Part shown: positions 25,308-34,550 of the stretch, one piece after another
Layout: each line of letters starts with the position of its first letter
How positions within the stretch are numbered: position 1 is the first letter of the stretch
Source of the DNA: JADJRG01 sp964474905
GTDB lineage: Bacteria; Myxococcota_A; Polyangia; Nannocystales; Nannocystaceae
DNA length: 64,000 nt
Assembly (NCBI GenBank): GCA_964474905.1
Contig: CAYYUP010000017.1
Span: forward strand, 1 to 64,000
Direction of reading: 5' to 3'
The notes under the pieces: generated by a model
Database searches by the model: none
What the model was told of the DNA's origin: nothing
Seen by the model: only the letters and a program-made list of their open reading frames with translations
Made by a program: the position numbers and the translations under genes

Positions 25308-26548
25308 GAGCGCGAACCCCCAGCCGCACCGAGTTTGCCGAGCAACAACGCCTCGACCTCCTGCAATCGCTCGCCGAGAAGCTGCGGATCGTCGGGCCGA
25401 TTCTCGAGCAGCGGGGCAACGCTCGCAGCGAGGCCCTCAAGGCCCCCCAGGTAGGCGCTTATCTTGGTCGGGTCATCCCTCAAGCGGCCGAGCTCTGTCC
25501 GCAGCGCAGCGAGTAGCTCGATGTTGCCACCGAGATCAGGCTCGCCCTCGGGATGATGGGTCGCGAAGCAGATCTTCTCGGGCCACAGGGACCCTAAGTC
25601 CGCGGCAATCGCCCGAATCTTAGCCTCGATGGGCTCAGGATTGGCGACAAGCGCTTCGTGCATCGGTGTCGAACCCTTGATGACAACACGAGCGAGCAGA
25701 GGGCGGCCGTCGGCCTCGGCAAGCGCACGTTGCAACCCGCATCGAACCTCGCGCAAAAGGTCATCAGTATCCGCGGCCTTGCTCGCCGAAGCCTCGACCA
25801 CAGCCCAGCGCACGACATCGACATCGCAGGCCTCCACGCTCTTGATCGCGAGGTCCTCGATGTCGATCAATACACAGCCCTTGGCGCCGACCTCCCGAGC
25901 GTGGCGGCCCTGGAGATTGCCCGAGTAGACCACCCACGGCGCCGAATTCAGGACCTCGCGCCGATGCACATGGCCGAGCGCCCAGTAGTCGTAACCGTGA
26001 TCGACGAGCTGGCCGACGGTGCAGGGCGCGTAGTTGGCGTGATCGCTCGAGCCGACGGCGTTGGTATGCAAGAGACCGATGTTAAGCAGGCCGCTGCGGC
26101 GCCTTGGGTAGGCGCGCGCGAGGTTCTCTTCGACGCTGCGCTTGCCGTAGCTCTGCCCGTGTACCGCGACCCCCAGATCCTCAAAAATGACGGTCTCTGG
26201 GGCGGCGGAACCGAGGATCGTGACGTGCTCAGGTAACGGCACCGAACGCGAGATCACCGACTCGGCGTCGTGATTGCCGCGGATCATCACGACCCGAGTC
26301 GCGCTCTCCCGCAGACGGCTTAGCTCGCGGACAAAAAATAGGCCGGTATTGAAGTCACGCCAATCGCCATCAAAAACATCGCCCGCCAACAGGAGAAGCG
26401 CTGCCTCGTGCTCGAGGCAGAGATCGATGAGCCGCTGAAACGCCCGCCGGGTCGCCAGACGAATATCCTCGACCGGCGCACCTTCGAGGCGCCGCAGGCC
26501 GCGGAGAGGACTGTCGATGTGGAGATCTGCGGCGTGGACGACCCGCAT
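25304..26548 (-). CDS. YhaO-like (Mre11/SbcD-type) DNA nuclease
   Basis: A 414-residue metallophosphoesterase nuclease. The five Mre11-type motifs are visible: HAADLHIDSPL, LLAGDVFDGDW, MIRGNHDAES, GLLHTN and WALGHVHRRE, followed by a capping region. The opening MRVVHAADLHIDSPL is typical of YhaO. With YhaN it should form a nuclease-ATPase complex acting on double-strand ends. The stop codon overlaps the YhaN start (ATGA), which implies translational coupling. Its start faces the WYL regulator across 190 bp. Confidence 0.92.
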   Translation of the reverse strand: MRVVHAADLHIDSPLRGLRRLEGAPVEDIRLATRRAFQRLIDLCLEHEAALLLLAGDVFDGDWRDFNTGLFFVRELSRLRESATRVVMIRGNHDAESVISRSVPLPEHVTILGSAAPETVIFEDLGVAVHGQSYGKRSVEENLARAYPRRRSGLLNIGLLHTNAVGSSDHANYAPCTVGQLVDHGYDYWALGHVHRREVLNSAPWVVYSGNLQGRHAREVGAKGCVLIDIEDLAIKSVEACDVDVVRWAVVEASASKAADTDDLLREVRCGLQRALAEADGRPLLARVVIKGSTPMHEALVANPEPIEAKIRAIAADLGSLWPEKICFATHHPEGEPDLGGNIELLAALRTELGRLRDDPTKISAYLGGLEGLAASVAPLLENRPDDPQLLGERLQEVEALLLGKLGAAGGSRS

Positions 26549-26738
26549 ACCGGAGAGACGTTCGCACCTTCACGATCGAGACGCCAGCACCCACGGCGAA
26601 ATCTCCGCTCCGGGACCACCGCAGCGGGCACCACTGGGCGTGAGCCACCGAGGTTGTTACGATGCCGCAGCCTGCGGGGCTCCGCGAACTCCGCGAACTC
26701 CGCGACGACCCCGACGACCGCGAACCCCGGAGCACACG

Positions 26739-27755
26739 GTGGCCGACAAAAATGATTCCTCGCGAACGGTGCAACAGACCGCACGCACGATCCTCCGCTT
26801 CCTCCGCGACAACCCCGAGGGTGCAACCAAAGATGTGCTCTCAAAGCGCGCCGGGGTTGCTCTGGTCACCACCCAGCGGGCCCTCAAATTTATGCGCGAA
26901 GAGTGGGATGCGCCCCTCGAGTTCAACCACGGCTCGAAGCGCTGGGTACTCCTCGATCCCAAGTTCACGCTGCCGCTCACCGATCCCGACCCCGAGGACC
27001 TGACAGCAGTTGTCTTCGCCTCGGCCCTGCTCGCACCGGTCGCCGACGAAGAGCTCAACTCCCGAGTCAAGCGGCTGATCGAGCAGATGGACGACGCGCT
27101 CGAGGAAAACGGCCCGCGCAACAAGAACGACGCCAAGGTCCGACCCCGAAGCGTCACCGCAACGGTCACCACGGGCTCGCAGGTCGACTACCGAATGGTC
27201 TCAAAGCTGCTCCTGGCGATCGGCAGCGGCGTCGTGCGCATGGAGTACGAGAGCCCCTGGGCCAATACCCGCAAGACCTACGACATCGAGCCCTGGCAGA
27301 TCCGGATCCACGACGGCCAGATGTACATGCGGGCCTACTCGCGAACCCATGGCGAGGCCCGCTCGTTTCGGGTCGCGCAGGTCACCCACGCCCGGGTCCT
27401 GCCGGGCGAAGTTCCGCGCGAGACAGTGCCCCCCAAGGACGACCTCTGGGGCGGCGGACCGGCCTATGGCATCGACTCCGATCGCCCCGGCGTCGCCACC
27501 CTCAGAATCCGCGGCGGCGTCGCCCGCTGGGTCGCCCGCATGCTCTGGGATCCCGGTCAGGAGGACCGTTGGATCGAGGAGGGCGAACTCCTCGAACGAA
27601 AGGTCCCCTACCACTCCTGCCGCGAGCTCGCGCGTCGTCTGCTCTTTCACGCCGACGGCCTCGAGATGATCGAACCCGAAGAGCTGCGACGCGAGGTCGA
27701 CTCCTTCGCACGCGGCCTCTTAGAGCGCATGGGCACCGGCGGAGCGCCTGACTGA
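26739..27755 (+). CDS. WYL-domain transcription regulator
   Basis: A 338-residue regulator with an N-terminal winged helix-turn-helix (ILRFLRDNPEGATKDVLSKRAGVALVTTQRAL), a helical middle and a WYL-type SH3-like sensor (RMEYESPWANTRKTYDIEPWQIRIHDGQMYMRAYSR), then the WCX wing. WYL proteins bind nucleic acid or nucleotide ligands and often control DNA-repair and defence genes. I choose GTG 26739, since translation further upstream would run antisense through the YhaO start region and is Arg/Pro-rich. It is divergent from YhaO-YhaN and is their natural candidate regulator. Confidence 0.85.
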   Translation: MADKNDSSRTVQQTARTILRFLRDNPEGATKDVLSKRAGVALVTTQRALKFMREEWDAPLEFNHGSKRWVLLDPKFTLPLTDPDPEDLTAVVFASALLAPVADEELNSRVKRLIEQMDDALEENGPRNKNDAKVRPRSVTATVTTGSQVDYRMVSKLLLAIGSGVVRMEYESPWANTRKTYDIEPWQIRIHDGQMYMRAYSRTHGEARSFRVAQVTHARVLPGEVPRETVPPKDDLWGGGPAYGIDSDRPGVATLRIRGGVARWVARMLWDPGQEDRWIEEGELLERKVPYHSCRELARRLLFHADGLEMIEPEELRREVDSFARGLLERMGTGGAPD

Positions 27756-28120
27756 GCAGGCGCACGAGGTCGGATCGCACACCGAACACGGGTCAGGCGA
27801 GTGTCCTAAAAGCCAGCCCACGCGGTGATCTCCGCTGGATCATCGGCAGCTGTCAAAGTCACAGAGCAGGGAGGAGCGGTCGTGGTGCCCGTTCCGTGTG
27901 GGTCCGTGCGTGCGGCCTGGAACCCCTGCGCACGAGCCCACGCCCTGCTCTATTTCTTCGATCGATCCGCTCCCTTGACTAGCGATGCGCTCGAATCCTG
28001 CGATCAAGCGCTGCAACCAGCGCGTCGAGGCTTTGGACATTCTCGACATTCCCTTGCGCCAGTACCCCTCGGGACAGGTGATGATCGCCTAACCCGAATG
28101 CGCAAAGAGACCGAGCTCCA
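27756..28120. other. Intergenic stretch between convergent genes
   Basis: The 365 bp between the WYL gene and the thioredoxin-like gene show no clear terminator hairpin. A short open frame on the plus strand, ATG 27985 to TAA 28090-28092 (35 codons, ending with ILDIPLRQYPSGQVMIA), looks protein-like but lacks a ribosome site and family; it could be a decayed fragment. Confidence 0.4.
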
Positions 28121-28705
28121 TCAGCTGCGACTCGTCGCGAACCAGTTGGGCAAGGTCGCTTCGACATTCTCGCTCTCGAGACGATCGATCGCCTCTTTCA
28201 TCTCCTCGAGCACAGTGCCGTCATCGCGAAGCAGGACCAAGACGGGGTACGAACCCTTGTTTGGGTACCAGCGCGCGCGCAATTCATTGAACTCGGACAT
28301 CCGGGTGACCTCGACCCAGTCCTCCTCCTTGAGTTCAAAAATCCGCACATCGCCGATCTGATCGGCCGGCTGCAGACTGCCAAGCTCGGCCTCGATTCGC
28401 TTGCATGGAGCGCACCAATCGGCGCCAAAGAGCACCGCTACGCGCTTCTTGTCGGCGCTCGCCTGAGCCCGCAAACGCTCAAACATCGCGGCCAAGGTCT
28501 CGTCATCGCGAGGGCGCAGGCGCCGGAGATCGTAGCCGATCATCGCAGAGGCAGAACCCGCTGCTGCGCCTAGCGGGCCTGGGGAGGCCGAGACCTCGGG
28601 GCCTTTGGCACTGTCAGGCGCCGCCTCGCCGCTGCTGCAACCAACGGAGAGAGCGAGGCCAAGTACGAGAGAACAAGCCGGACGAAAGAGATGTGCGCTG
28701 GTCAT
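28121..28705 (-). CDS. Thioredoxin-like lipoprotein
   Basis: A 194-residue periplasmic lipoprotein: lipobox LSVGC (Cys 23), a spacer, then a thioredoxin fold with the redox site WCAPC at 97-101. Short linker segments are rich in Ala/Ser/Pro. The following part has the cis-Pro motif GSYPVLVLL. It resembles DsbD-gamma/TlpA-type reductases that hold periplasmic thiols reduced. It begins only 7 bp after the asparaginase stop and is probably cotranscribed. A 10-bp duplicated sequence (GGTCAGTTCA twice) spans the junction. Confidence 0.85.
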   Translation of the reverse strand: MTSAHLFRPACSLVLGLALSVGCSSGEAAPDSAKGPEVSASPGPLGAAAGSASAMIGYDLRRLRPRDDETLAAMFERLRAQASADKKRVAVLFGADWCAPCKRIEAELGSLQPADQIGDVRIFELKEEDWVEVTRMSEFNELRARWYPNKGSYPVLVLLRDDGTVLEEMKEAIDRLESENVEATLPNWFATSRS

Positions 28706-28712
28706 GGTCAGT

Positions 28713-29783
28713 TCAGGTCAGTTCAGGCTCCTGAGAAGCCCGCTGCGACAGAGCCCGAGGATCCACGACCAACTCACCGGCGAGATCCTCCTGGATCCTC
28801 GCGCGCACCTCCGTCGCCGAAGCGCCGGTGGCGAGAAGGCAGTAGAGCTTGGTCAAAGCCGCCTCTGGAGTCATGTCGTAGCCGCTCGTGACACCTGCCC
28901 GCGCGAGCGCAGAGCCGGTCCCGTAGCGGAGCTGATCAACACGACCGCCGTGGCATTGGGAGCAATTGACGATCACAAGCTCACGCGGCCCGTCGATCGC
29001 CTGGGCGATCGCTTCGAGGAGGGCAACGTTACGACTCGGCGCATTGCCATTTCCGTATGTCTCTAAGACCAGGCCATCGAGAGGCTCCAGAAGACGCTGG
29101 AGCATCTGTGCGCTGATCCCTGGGAAGATCCGCAGGCATGCGACGCGCGGCTCGCGGACCAGCTTCAATGGGCAAAGCGGCCCCTTGGGCGGGCTGCGGA
29201 GCAAGCGATAGGCGATCCGAATCGATGCGCCGACCCGTGCAAGCGGCGCTAGGTTACCGCTGTCGAATGCAAAGAAGTCCTGGTTGTGGATCTTTTGCGC
29301 CCGATTGCCGCGGATCAAACGAGCCCCAAAGTAGATCGCGACCTCGGGAATCGCCGCGGTGCCCGCGAGCATGATCGATGTGAGCAGATGCTCGCGCCCG
29401 TCGCTGCGGAGATCACTCAGGCTGAGCTGCGAACCCGTCAGGATCACCGGCTTGCCGAGTCCCGGAAGGAGAAATGACAACGCCGATGCGGTGTAGGCCA
29501 GGGTATCGGTACCGTGAACGACGACAAAGCCGTCGTAGTCATCGTAACGTTCAGCGATCGCCGCCGAGATCCGCAACCAGTCGGAGGGATCCATATCGGA
29601 GGAGTCGAGCAGCGGCTCCATCACGACCAGCGAATGCTGCGGCATTTCGGATCGCCGCAGCTCCGGCATCGTCTGCATGTAGTCCCGGAGAAAGCCCGGC
29701 TGCGGTCGATATCCATCGACATGGGCAACCATGCCGATGGTGCCACCGACGTGGATAACGCAGACCCGAGGACGCTCGCTCAT
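28713..29783 (-). CDS. L-asparaginase (type I-like)
   Basis: A 356-residue asparaginase/glutaminase-family amidohydrolase. The first catalytic Thr lies in VGGTIGM near residue 13, and the second Thr-Lys-Asp site is HGTDTLAYTASAL near 92. The length and lack of signal peptide suit the cytoplasmic type I enzyme, which hydrolyses L-asparagine to aspartate and ammonia. ATG 29783 is used; a GTG one codon upstream is possible. First gene of a two-gene unit with the thioredoxin-like lipoprotein. Confidence 0.9.
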   Translation of the reverse strand: MSERPRVCVIHVGGTIGMVAHVDGYRPQPGFLRDYMQTMPELRRSEMPQHSLVVMEPLLDSSDMDPSDWLRISAAIAERYDDYDGFVVVHGTDTLAYTASALSFLLPGLGKPVILTGSQLSLSDLRSDGREHLLTSIMLAGTAAIPEVAIYFGARLIRGNRAQKIHNQDFFAFDSGNLAPLARVGASIRIAYRLLRSPPKGPLCPLKLVREPRVACLRIFPGISAQMLQRLLEPLDGLVLETYGNGNAPSRNVALLEAIAQAIDGPRELVIVNCSQCHGGRVDQLRYGTGSALARAGVTSGYDMTPEAALTKLYCLLATGASATEVRARIQEDLAGELVVDPRALSQRASQEPELT

Positions 29784-29870
29784 CACGGCGCATTGTACTG
29801 GATCCAGAGCGTGCTGCCGCTTTGAGGTCGTGCCCCGGGCCGACTCGGGCGGGCCAACTCGGGGAACCGC

Positions 29871-30338
29871 TCAGGCGATCTGCTGAGCGCAGTAGAGCTG
29901 CTCGCCGACCTGTTTGATCAAGCCCAGCTGAGTCTCGATCCAACCCGAATGCACCTCTTCTCCGGTGAGGATCTCGGTGAGCATCTCGAGGGTCGCGTTG
30001 TCGTTGACCTCGCGACAGACCTCGATCGCCCGGTTGAGCCGCTCGATCGCCTCGGCCTCGAGCTTGAGGTCGAGCTCTAGCTGCTCCTTGACGGTCTCGC
30101 CGACGTTGATCTTGCCGTAGCGCTGAACGTTGGGCATGCCGTCGAGAAAGAGGATCCGATCGATCAAGCGCTCGGCGTGTCGCATCTCGTCGATCGACTC
30201 GGCGCGAGCCTGGGCCGCAAGCTTGGTGTAGCCCCAATCAGCGCAGAGCTTGGCGTGAATGAAGTACTGGTTGATCGCTGTGAGCTCCGCGGTGAGGATC
30301 TCGTTGAGCAGCTCGATGACCTTTGAATTGCCTCGCAT
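29871..30338 (-). CDS. bfr: Bacterioferritin
   Basis: A 155-residue 24-mer iron-storage haemoprotein. The ferroxidase ligands sit at canonical positions: Glu18, Glu51, His54, Glu94, Glu127 and His130. Met52 is the haem ligand. Bacterioferritin oxidises Fe(II) and stores the ferric mineral; Bfd reduces it for release. I choose ATG 30338, since numbering from it reproduces the E. coli residue positions exactly; the in-frame start 18 nt upstream does not. The bfd gene lies 339 bp upstream on the same strand, separated by a heptamer array. Confidence 0.95.
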   Translation of the reverse strand: MRGNSKVIELLNEILTAELTAINQYFIHAKLCADWGYTKLAAQARAESIDEMRHAERLIDRILFLDGMPNVQRYGKINVGETVKEQLELDLKLEAEAIERLNRAIEVCREVNDNATLEMLTEILTGEEVHSGWIETQLGLIKQVGEQLYCAQQIA

Positions 30339-30677
<339 letters not shown>

Positions 30678-30887
30678 TCAGGTCGACTCGGGACCCTGAT
30701 GCGCATCGGTCCGCTCATGGCGAGCACCGCCGGCCGAGTCGAGCAGCTGTCGGATCTGCCGGACGCAAGCGCCGCATCCGCTGCCTGCCTGGCAGCTCTG
30801 TCGGATCTGCTGCAACGTGCAGGCCCCCCGCCGCGCTTCTTCGAGGATGGTCCGGCTAGAGACGCCCTTACAGAGACATACGATCAT
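30678..30887 (-). CDS. bfd: Bacterioferritin-associated ferredoxin
   Basis: A 69-residue BFD-like [2Fe-2S] protein. Cysteines at 4, 6, 38 and 41 match the cluster ligands of E. coli Bfd exactly. It passes electrons to bacterioferritin haem to mobilise iron and is typically induced by iron starvation. A Fur-box match lies 41-55 bp upstream of the ATG. Same strand as bfr. Confidence 0.93.
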   Translation of the reverse strand: MIVCLCKGVSSRTILEEARRGACTLQQIRQSCQAGSGCGACVRQIRQLLDSAGGARHERTDAHQGPEST

Positions 30888-30927
30888 CGGTTGAAGCTCC
30901 GACCCAGAGCGAAAATGAAAACGGCGT

Positions 30928-30942
30928 TGAAAGTCATTTTCA
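30928..30942 (-). promoter_or_regulatory. Fur box upstream of bfd
   Basis: The 7-1-7 sequence TGAAAGT-C-ATTTTCA matches 11 of 14 defined positions of the Fur consensus TGATAAT-N-ATTATCA. An overlapping second half-site set (TTTTCATTTTC on the minus strand) continues toward the gene. Position and the bfd target make Fur-mediated iron repression likely. Confidence 0.7.
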
Positions 30943-31139
30943 TTACCTTCTTTGTTCTACTCCCCGAACCCCGTGCCGGCAAGGCCACAGACGTATTTGA
31001 TTCCACACGAAACGCGCAAAATGCGCGCACCCTCTCTAGAGGACCTCGGTCGCGGGCATGAGGCCACGCTCTCGGTCTCGCTTCAGGCCTCTGTCGGCCC
31101 CTGGGCGCTCTCCTCTAGCCGCTCCTTCGACGCCGTCGT

Positions 31140-32126
31140 TCAGTCTGCCCGACAGCGAAATAGAACGATCTGACCGTCCTCTGTGTCGACAACGACATGC
31201 TGACAGCCATTGCCTTTGCCTTCCTCGGGGTTGTCGACCGCATAGCAGCAGGGAGTCCCTGACTCGATGTCGTCGTAGGGGATGCAACTCTCGCCCCCTT
31301 GGATACAGCAGTTCGCCTCGGGCTCGGGCGGTGACTCCAACCTGGCGCACTCGTCTTGGCACTCAAAGTCGCAGCGCAGAGTCAACGATGAACCGTTGCA
31401 AACCTCCTTGCAGTGCTTCGCCAGGTTCGTCGAATCGGCCTTTTGACCGTCACAGACCTCTGCGCCCTGCAGGACTAACTGTCCCTCCTTTCCGAGGTCG
31501 AGATAGGAATCATCGACATCGTCATCTCCGCAGAAGGAGCACTCTTTGCGCGAGAATTGGCAGGTCTTCGTGCAAGCGGAGGAGCTGACCTGACCCTGGC
31601 TGTAGGGCTTATTGATCGCACCGAGGGACTCGAGTTCCTCGCACGCGACCAACTTGCCCAACACCTCATCCTCGAGATCGGGATCGATGTTCCACTCGCA
31701 TTCCTCCCCCTCCTCCGGCTCAAACACGCCGTTGCCGCAGTGGGGGCAAGCCTCAAAGTTCAAACGACAAGTCTCGAAATCGCAGGTCACAAGGTCTTCG
31801 CCCGAGGGACAGCGATGATTGCCGAGAGCCGCGCTGTCACACTGCTCGCCGGGAGAGATCACGCCGTCACCACAGAACGCACAGATCTCGGCGCTGATTT
31901 GGATCTGACAGGTCTCCGGCTCACAGCGAGCGTTGCCGATTGGAAAACCTCGCTCCTGGCAGGCGTGTTCGTAACTCGAGGGATCCGCCGGATCGCACTC
32001 TTCTCCGGCGAGCGAGTCTACGTATCCATCACCGCATCGGACCGTGTGCTCGAGCTCGACCAGGCAAGCCGCAGTCCCGCCGAGTAGCAAGCCGATGAGG
32101 CCGAGCCCCCAGAGTGCGCTGCGCAT
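31140..32126 (-). CDS. Cys-rich lipoprotein with DUF4215-type repeats
   Basis: A 328-residue lipoprotein with signal peptide and lipobox GTAAC (Cys about 21). The mature protein has at least three repeats of the pattern CGDGxVxxGExCD (RCGDGYVDSLAGEECD, FCGDGVISPGEQCD, HCGNGVFEPEEGEECE), typical of DUF4215 modules in myxobacterial surface proteins, with over 30 cysteines probably disulfide-bonded. Role in surface binding or matrix is a guess. ATG 32126 is used; a GTG one codon earlier exists. Confidence 0.85.
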   Translation of the reverse strand: MRSALWGLGLIGLLLGGTAACLVELEHTVRCGDGYVDSLAGEECDPADPSSYEHACQERGFPIGNARCEPETCQIQISAEICAFCGDGVISPGEQCDSAALGNHRCPSGEDLVTCDFETCRLNFEACPHCGNGVFEPEEGEECEWNIDPDLEDEVLGKLVACEELESLGAINKPYSQGQVSSSACTKTCQFSRKECSFCGDDDVDDSYLDLGKEGQLVLQGAEVCDGQKADSTNLAKHCKEVCNGSSLTLRCDFECQDECARLESPPEPEANCCIQGGESCIPYDDIESGTPCCYAVDNPEEGKGNGCQHVVVDTEDGQIVLFRCRAD

Positions 32127-32194
32127 CACCTTGATTGTAGGTTCCGAGGCGCGCCGATGCGAGTCCCATCAACAGCGCACCACGTCGAACGAAC

Positions 32195-32246
32195 AAACCA
32201 ACGAACCAACGAACCAACAAACCAACGAACCAACGAACCAACGAAC
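32195..32246. repeat. Octamer tandem repeat (RAACCAAC), six copies plus part
   Basis: Six direct copies of an 8-bp unit, alternating AAACCAAC and GAACCAAC, end with a half copy. They lie between the subtilase and the DUF4215-type lipoprotein genes, about 70 bp upstream of the latter, where copy-number change could alter promoter spacing. Confidence 0.9.
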
Positions 32247-32301
32247 GGGGCCGGCGCGAAAATCCACGTCGGCCCCATTTTGGGTGATTCGTCGCCTGTG
32301 C

Positions 32302-34188
32302 CTAGCTCTCGCGCCGCAGGATCACCCGGCGAGCGAGCCACAGAGCGATCCCCGCATTGGCGAGGAGCCACAGACGGTCGACAGCGGCTCCGCCCGGCAG
32401 GCCGCTGAGCAGCGTCGGCAAAACCACCGCACCGTGCAGGAGCATCGCCGCATAGCCGAGCGAAATCCCCGCCAAGAGCCCCCGCAAGGGCCGTACGCTG
32501 AAGAGCAACGCGATCGCGATCAGCGGCAGGAGGGCAGAAAACAGCCAAGGAGAACCGAACCAGGCGCCGCCACCAAGCGCCGCTGCAGCACCGTAGGCCG
32601 CAGGCTGAAGGCCGAGTAGACCCGCCCCGATCAGCGCCCCGAGACCGAGGCCAGCGTAGTCGAACAGCCGACGCCGACCCGAGCTTGAGCCCGAACCAAC
32701 GAGCGCAACGCTTACAGCACGGCGACCCCCCATGCCGAGCCCAAAGAGGCCGCTGAGCCCCAAGAACCCGAGCAGCCCGGCAAAACCTGCTCGCTCGGCG
32801 GTGTAGGACTCGGTCGCGCTCTCGGCCGCAGCTGCTGCGTCGAGCAGCCCCGCGCCGTAGTCACGATCCCAATCGACACCGTTTGGATGCACCGCGGTCT
32901 CTTTCATGATGCGCTCGACCTCCACCGGGTTGGTGACCCCGCGAGCGACGATCAGCGCAGCCACACCGGCGGCATGCGGAGACGCCATCGAGGTGCCCTG
33001 CAGCCACATGTACTCGTCGTGCATCGGGTCTTGGAGCTTGATCGTATTTTGGAGAACGCCGTCGGGATGGCCGTCGCCGTTTTTGTCGGCACGGGTGTCT
33101 CCGCCGGGCGCCGAGACGTCGAGCGCCGAGCCCCAGTTCGAGTACCAGGTGCGCTCGCCGACCGCGTCGACCGACGCAACCGCAATCGAGCCCTTGCTGG
33201 CAGCCGGATAACCGACCCGTGAGCGACCCTCGTTACCGGCTGCGCAGACAACAGTGACGCCGTGCTTGTTGGCGTACTCGATCGCCTTGGTGAGCACCCG
33301 CGAGGGCAGGGGCCCACCGAGGCTCATATTGATCACGTGGGCGCCGTTGTCCGCGGCGTAGCGGATGGCGTTGGCGATGCCGGTGATCGAACCGCGACCA
33401 TCGCCACCAAGCACCTTGAGCGGCATGATCGTCGCATCAAACGCGACACCGGTGACGCCGATCCCGTTGTTGGTCGTCTGGGCGATGGTGCCGGCGACAT
33501 GCGTGCCGTGCAGATGATCGTCGAGACCGTCGGCGAGGCCTGGCACAAAGCTCTTGCCCTCGGTGAAGGCAGTACCGGCAAGATCGGGGACCCTGCGGGT
33601 GGTCTCGCTGTCCTTCCAGGCGACGCCGGTGTCGATCACCGCAACCACCGCACCGGCACCGCGAGTGATGCTCCAGGCCTCGGGCGCGCGCAGCATCTCC
33701 ATGTGCCACTGGAGCTTAAACATCTCGTCGTCGGGCTCAAAACGCTCGAGAACGCGGCCCTCATCGGCGTCGATCAGCGAGTAGATGAGCTCGGGCTCGA
33801 TGCCCTCGACGAGCGCGTGGTCGCTGAGCGCAACCTCGACCGCCGCGAGATCCGAAGCCGAACCGCGGACGCGATAGAGGTGCTCGCCTTCGCTGTAAAA
33901 ACCGGCCGCTTCGACCTGCAGACCTAGGCCCTGGATCAACGCCTCGAGCTCGGCCTCACTGCCGCCTTCACCGTCTTCGGGCTCGACCAGATCGAGAAGC
34001 AATGCGCCGGTGACATCTTCGCCAGCAAGCGCGGTGGCTGTTGCCAAGGTCGAGGTGTCTAGCTCGTCCGAACTTTGGCCCTGATCGTCTGGGCTGTGGT
34101 GATAGGCAAGGGCAGCAGAGAGTGCGACGAGGCCAAAGCTGGCGATCGTCGGGCGATGGCGGCGAATAGCGCTACGAGCGTCATGCAT
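32302..34188 (-). CDS. Subtilisin-like serine protease with C-terminal membrane domain
   Basis: A 628-residue S8 protease. An N-terminal hydrophobic segment near 15-30 is followed by a propeptide-like region and the peptidase domain with Asp186 (VVAVIDTGV), His227 (HLHGTHVAGT), Asn319 oxyanion residue (AAGNEG) and Ser400 (LQGTSMASPHAAG). After the catalytic domain come about five hydrophobic segments (from GFAGLLGFLGLSGLFGLG to LWLLANAGIALWLARRVI), so the protease is anchored by a polytopic tail, unusual for S8 enzymes. ATG 34188 is chosen at the start of the signal region. The tail could recruit a partner or retain the enzyme in the inner membrane. Confidence 0.9.
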   Translation of the reverse strand: MHDARSAIRRHRPTIASFGLVALSAALAYHHSPDDQGQSSDELDTSTLATATALAGEDVTGALLLDLVEPEDGEGGSEAELEALIQGLGLQVEAAGFYSEGEHLYRVRGSASDLAAVEVALSDHALVEGIEPELIYSLIDADEGRVLERFEPDDEMFKLQWHMEMLRAPEAWSITRGAGAVVAVIDTGVAWKDSETTRRVPDLAGTAFTEGKSFVPGLADGLDDHLHGTHVAGTIAQTTNNGIGVTGVAFDATIMPLKVLGGDGRGSITGIANAIRYAADNGAHVINMSLGGPLPSRVLTKAIEYANKHGVTVVCAAGNEGRSRVGYPAASKGSIAVASVDAVGERTWYSNWGSALDVSAPGGDTRADKNGDGHPDGVLQNTIKLQDPMHDEYMWLQGTSMASPHAAGVAALIVARGVTNPVEVERIMKETAVHPNGVDWDRDYGAGLLDAAAAAESATESYTAERAGFAGLLGFLGLSGLFGLGMGGRRAVSVALVGSGSSSGRRRLFDYAGLGLGALIGAGLLGLQPAAYGAAAALGGGAWFGSPWLFSALLPLIAIALLFSVRPLRGLLAGISLGYAAMLLHGAVVLPTLLSGLPGGAAVDRLWLLANAGIALWLARRVILRRES

Positions 34189-34398
34189 CGGGGGGATTCT
34201 CCTAGAAAACCGCGTGCAGCGGCGATGTCGGCGACCAAGAAAGCCGCCGCCTGCCAGTATAGGGGCGAGGTGTCGGCAGTGCACGACGCCACCGAATGCG
34301 CCCCAGTAGCGGGTGCTCTGGCCCCAGCAGAAGCCCTGCTGGTGTTCTCAGCAATTTGGCGCGCATCGTCCAGGCGATCTGCTATCGTCCGGCACCGC

Positions 34399-34472
34399 GC
34401 GTCCGTAGCTCAGTTGGATAGAGCATCGGGCTTCGAACCCGAGGGCCGCAGGTTCGAGTCCTGCCGGGCGCA
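34399..34472 (+). tRNA. tRNA-Arg (anticodon TCG)
   Basis: A complete cloverleaf: acceptor GCGTCCG/CGGGCGC with one G-U pair, D-arm GCTC/GAGC, anticodon stem TCGGG/CCCGA with loop CTTCGAA (anticodon TCG, reads CGA), 5-base variable loop and T-arm GCAGG-TTCGAGT-CCTGC. Discriminator A; CCA is not encoded. Confidence 0.95.
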
Positions 34473-34550
34473 TCCTGACAGACCCCGCGAAGCTTCGGCA
34501 AACGTGGGGCTGTCGCTTGAGGCCGGCCAACGAACCCTTGGCCGCATCGC

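Noticed and set aside
27840..28167. Small minus-strand ORFs between the WYL and thioredoxin-like genes
   Set aside because: Several overlapping frames are open on both strands, none with ribosome site or domain character.
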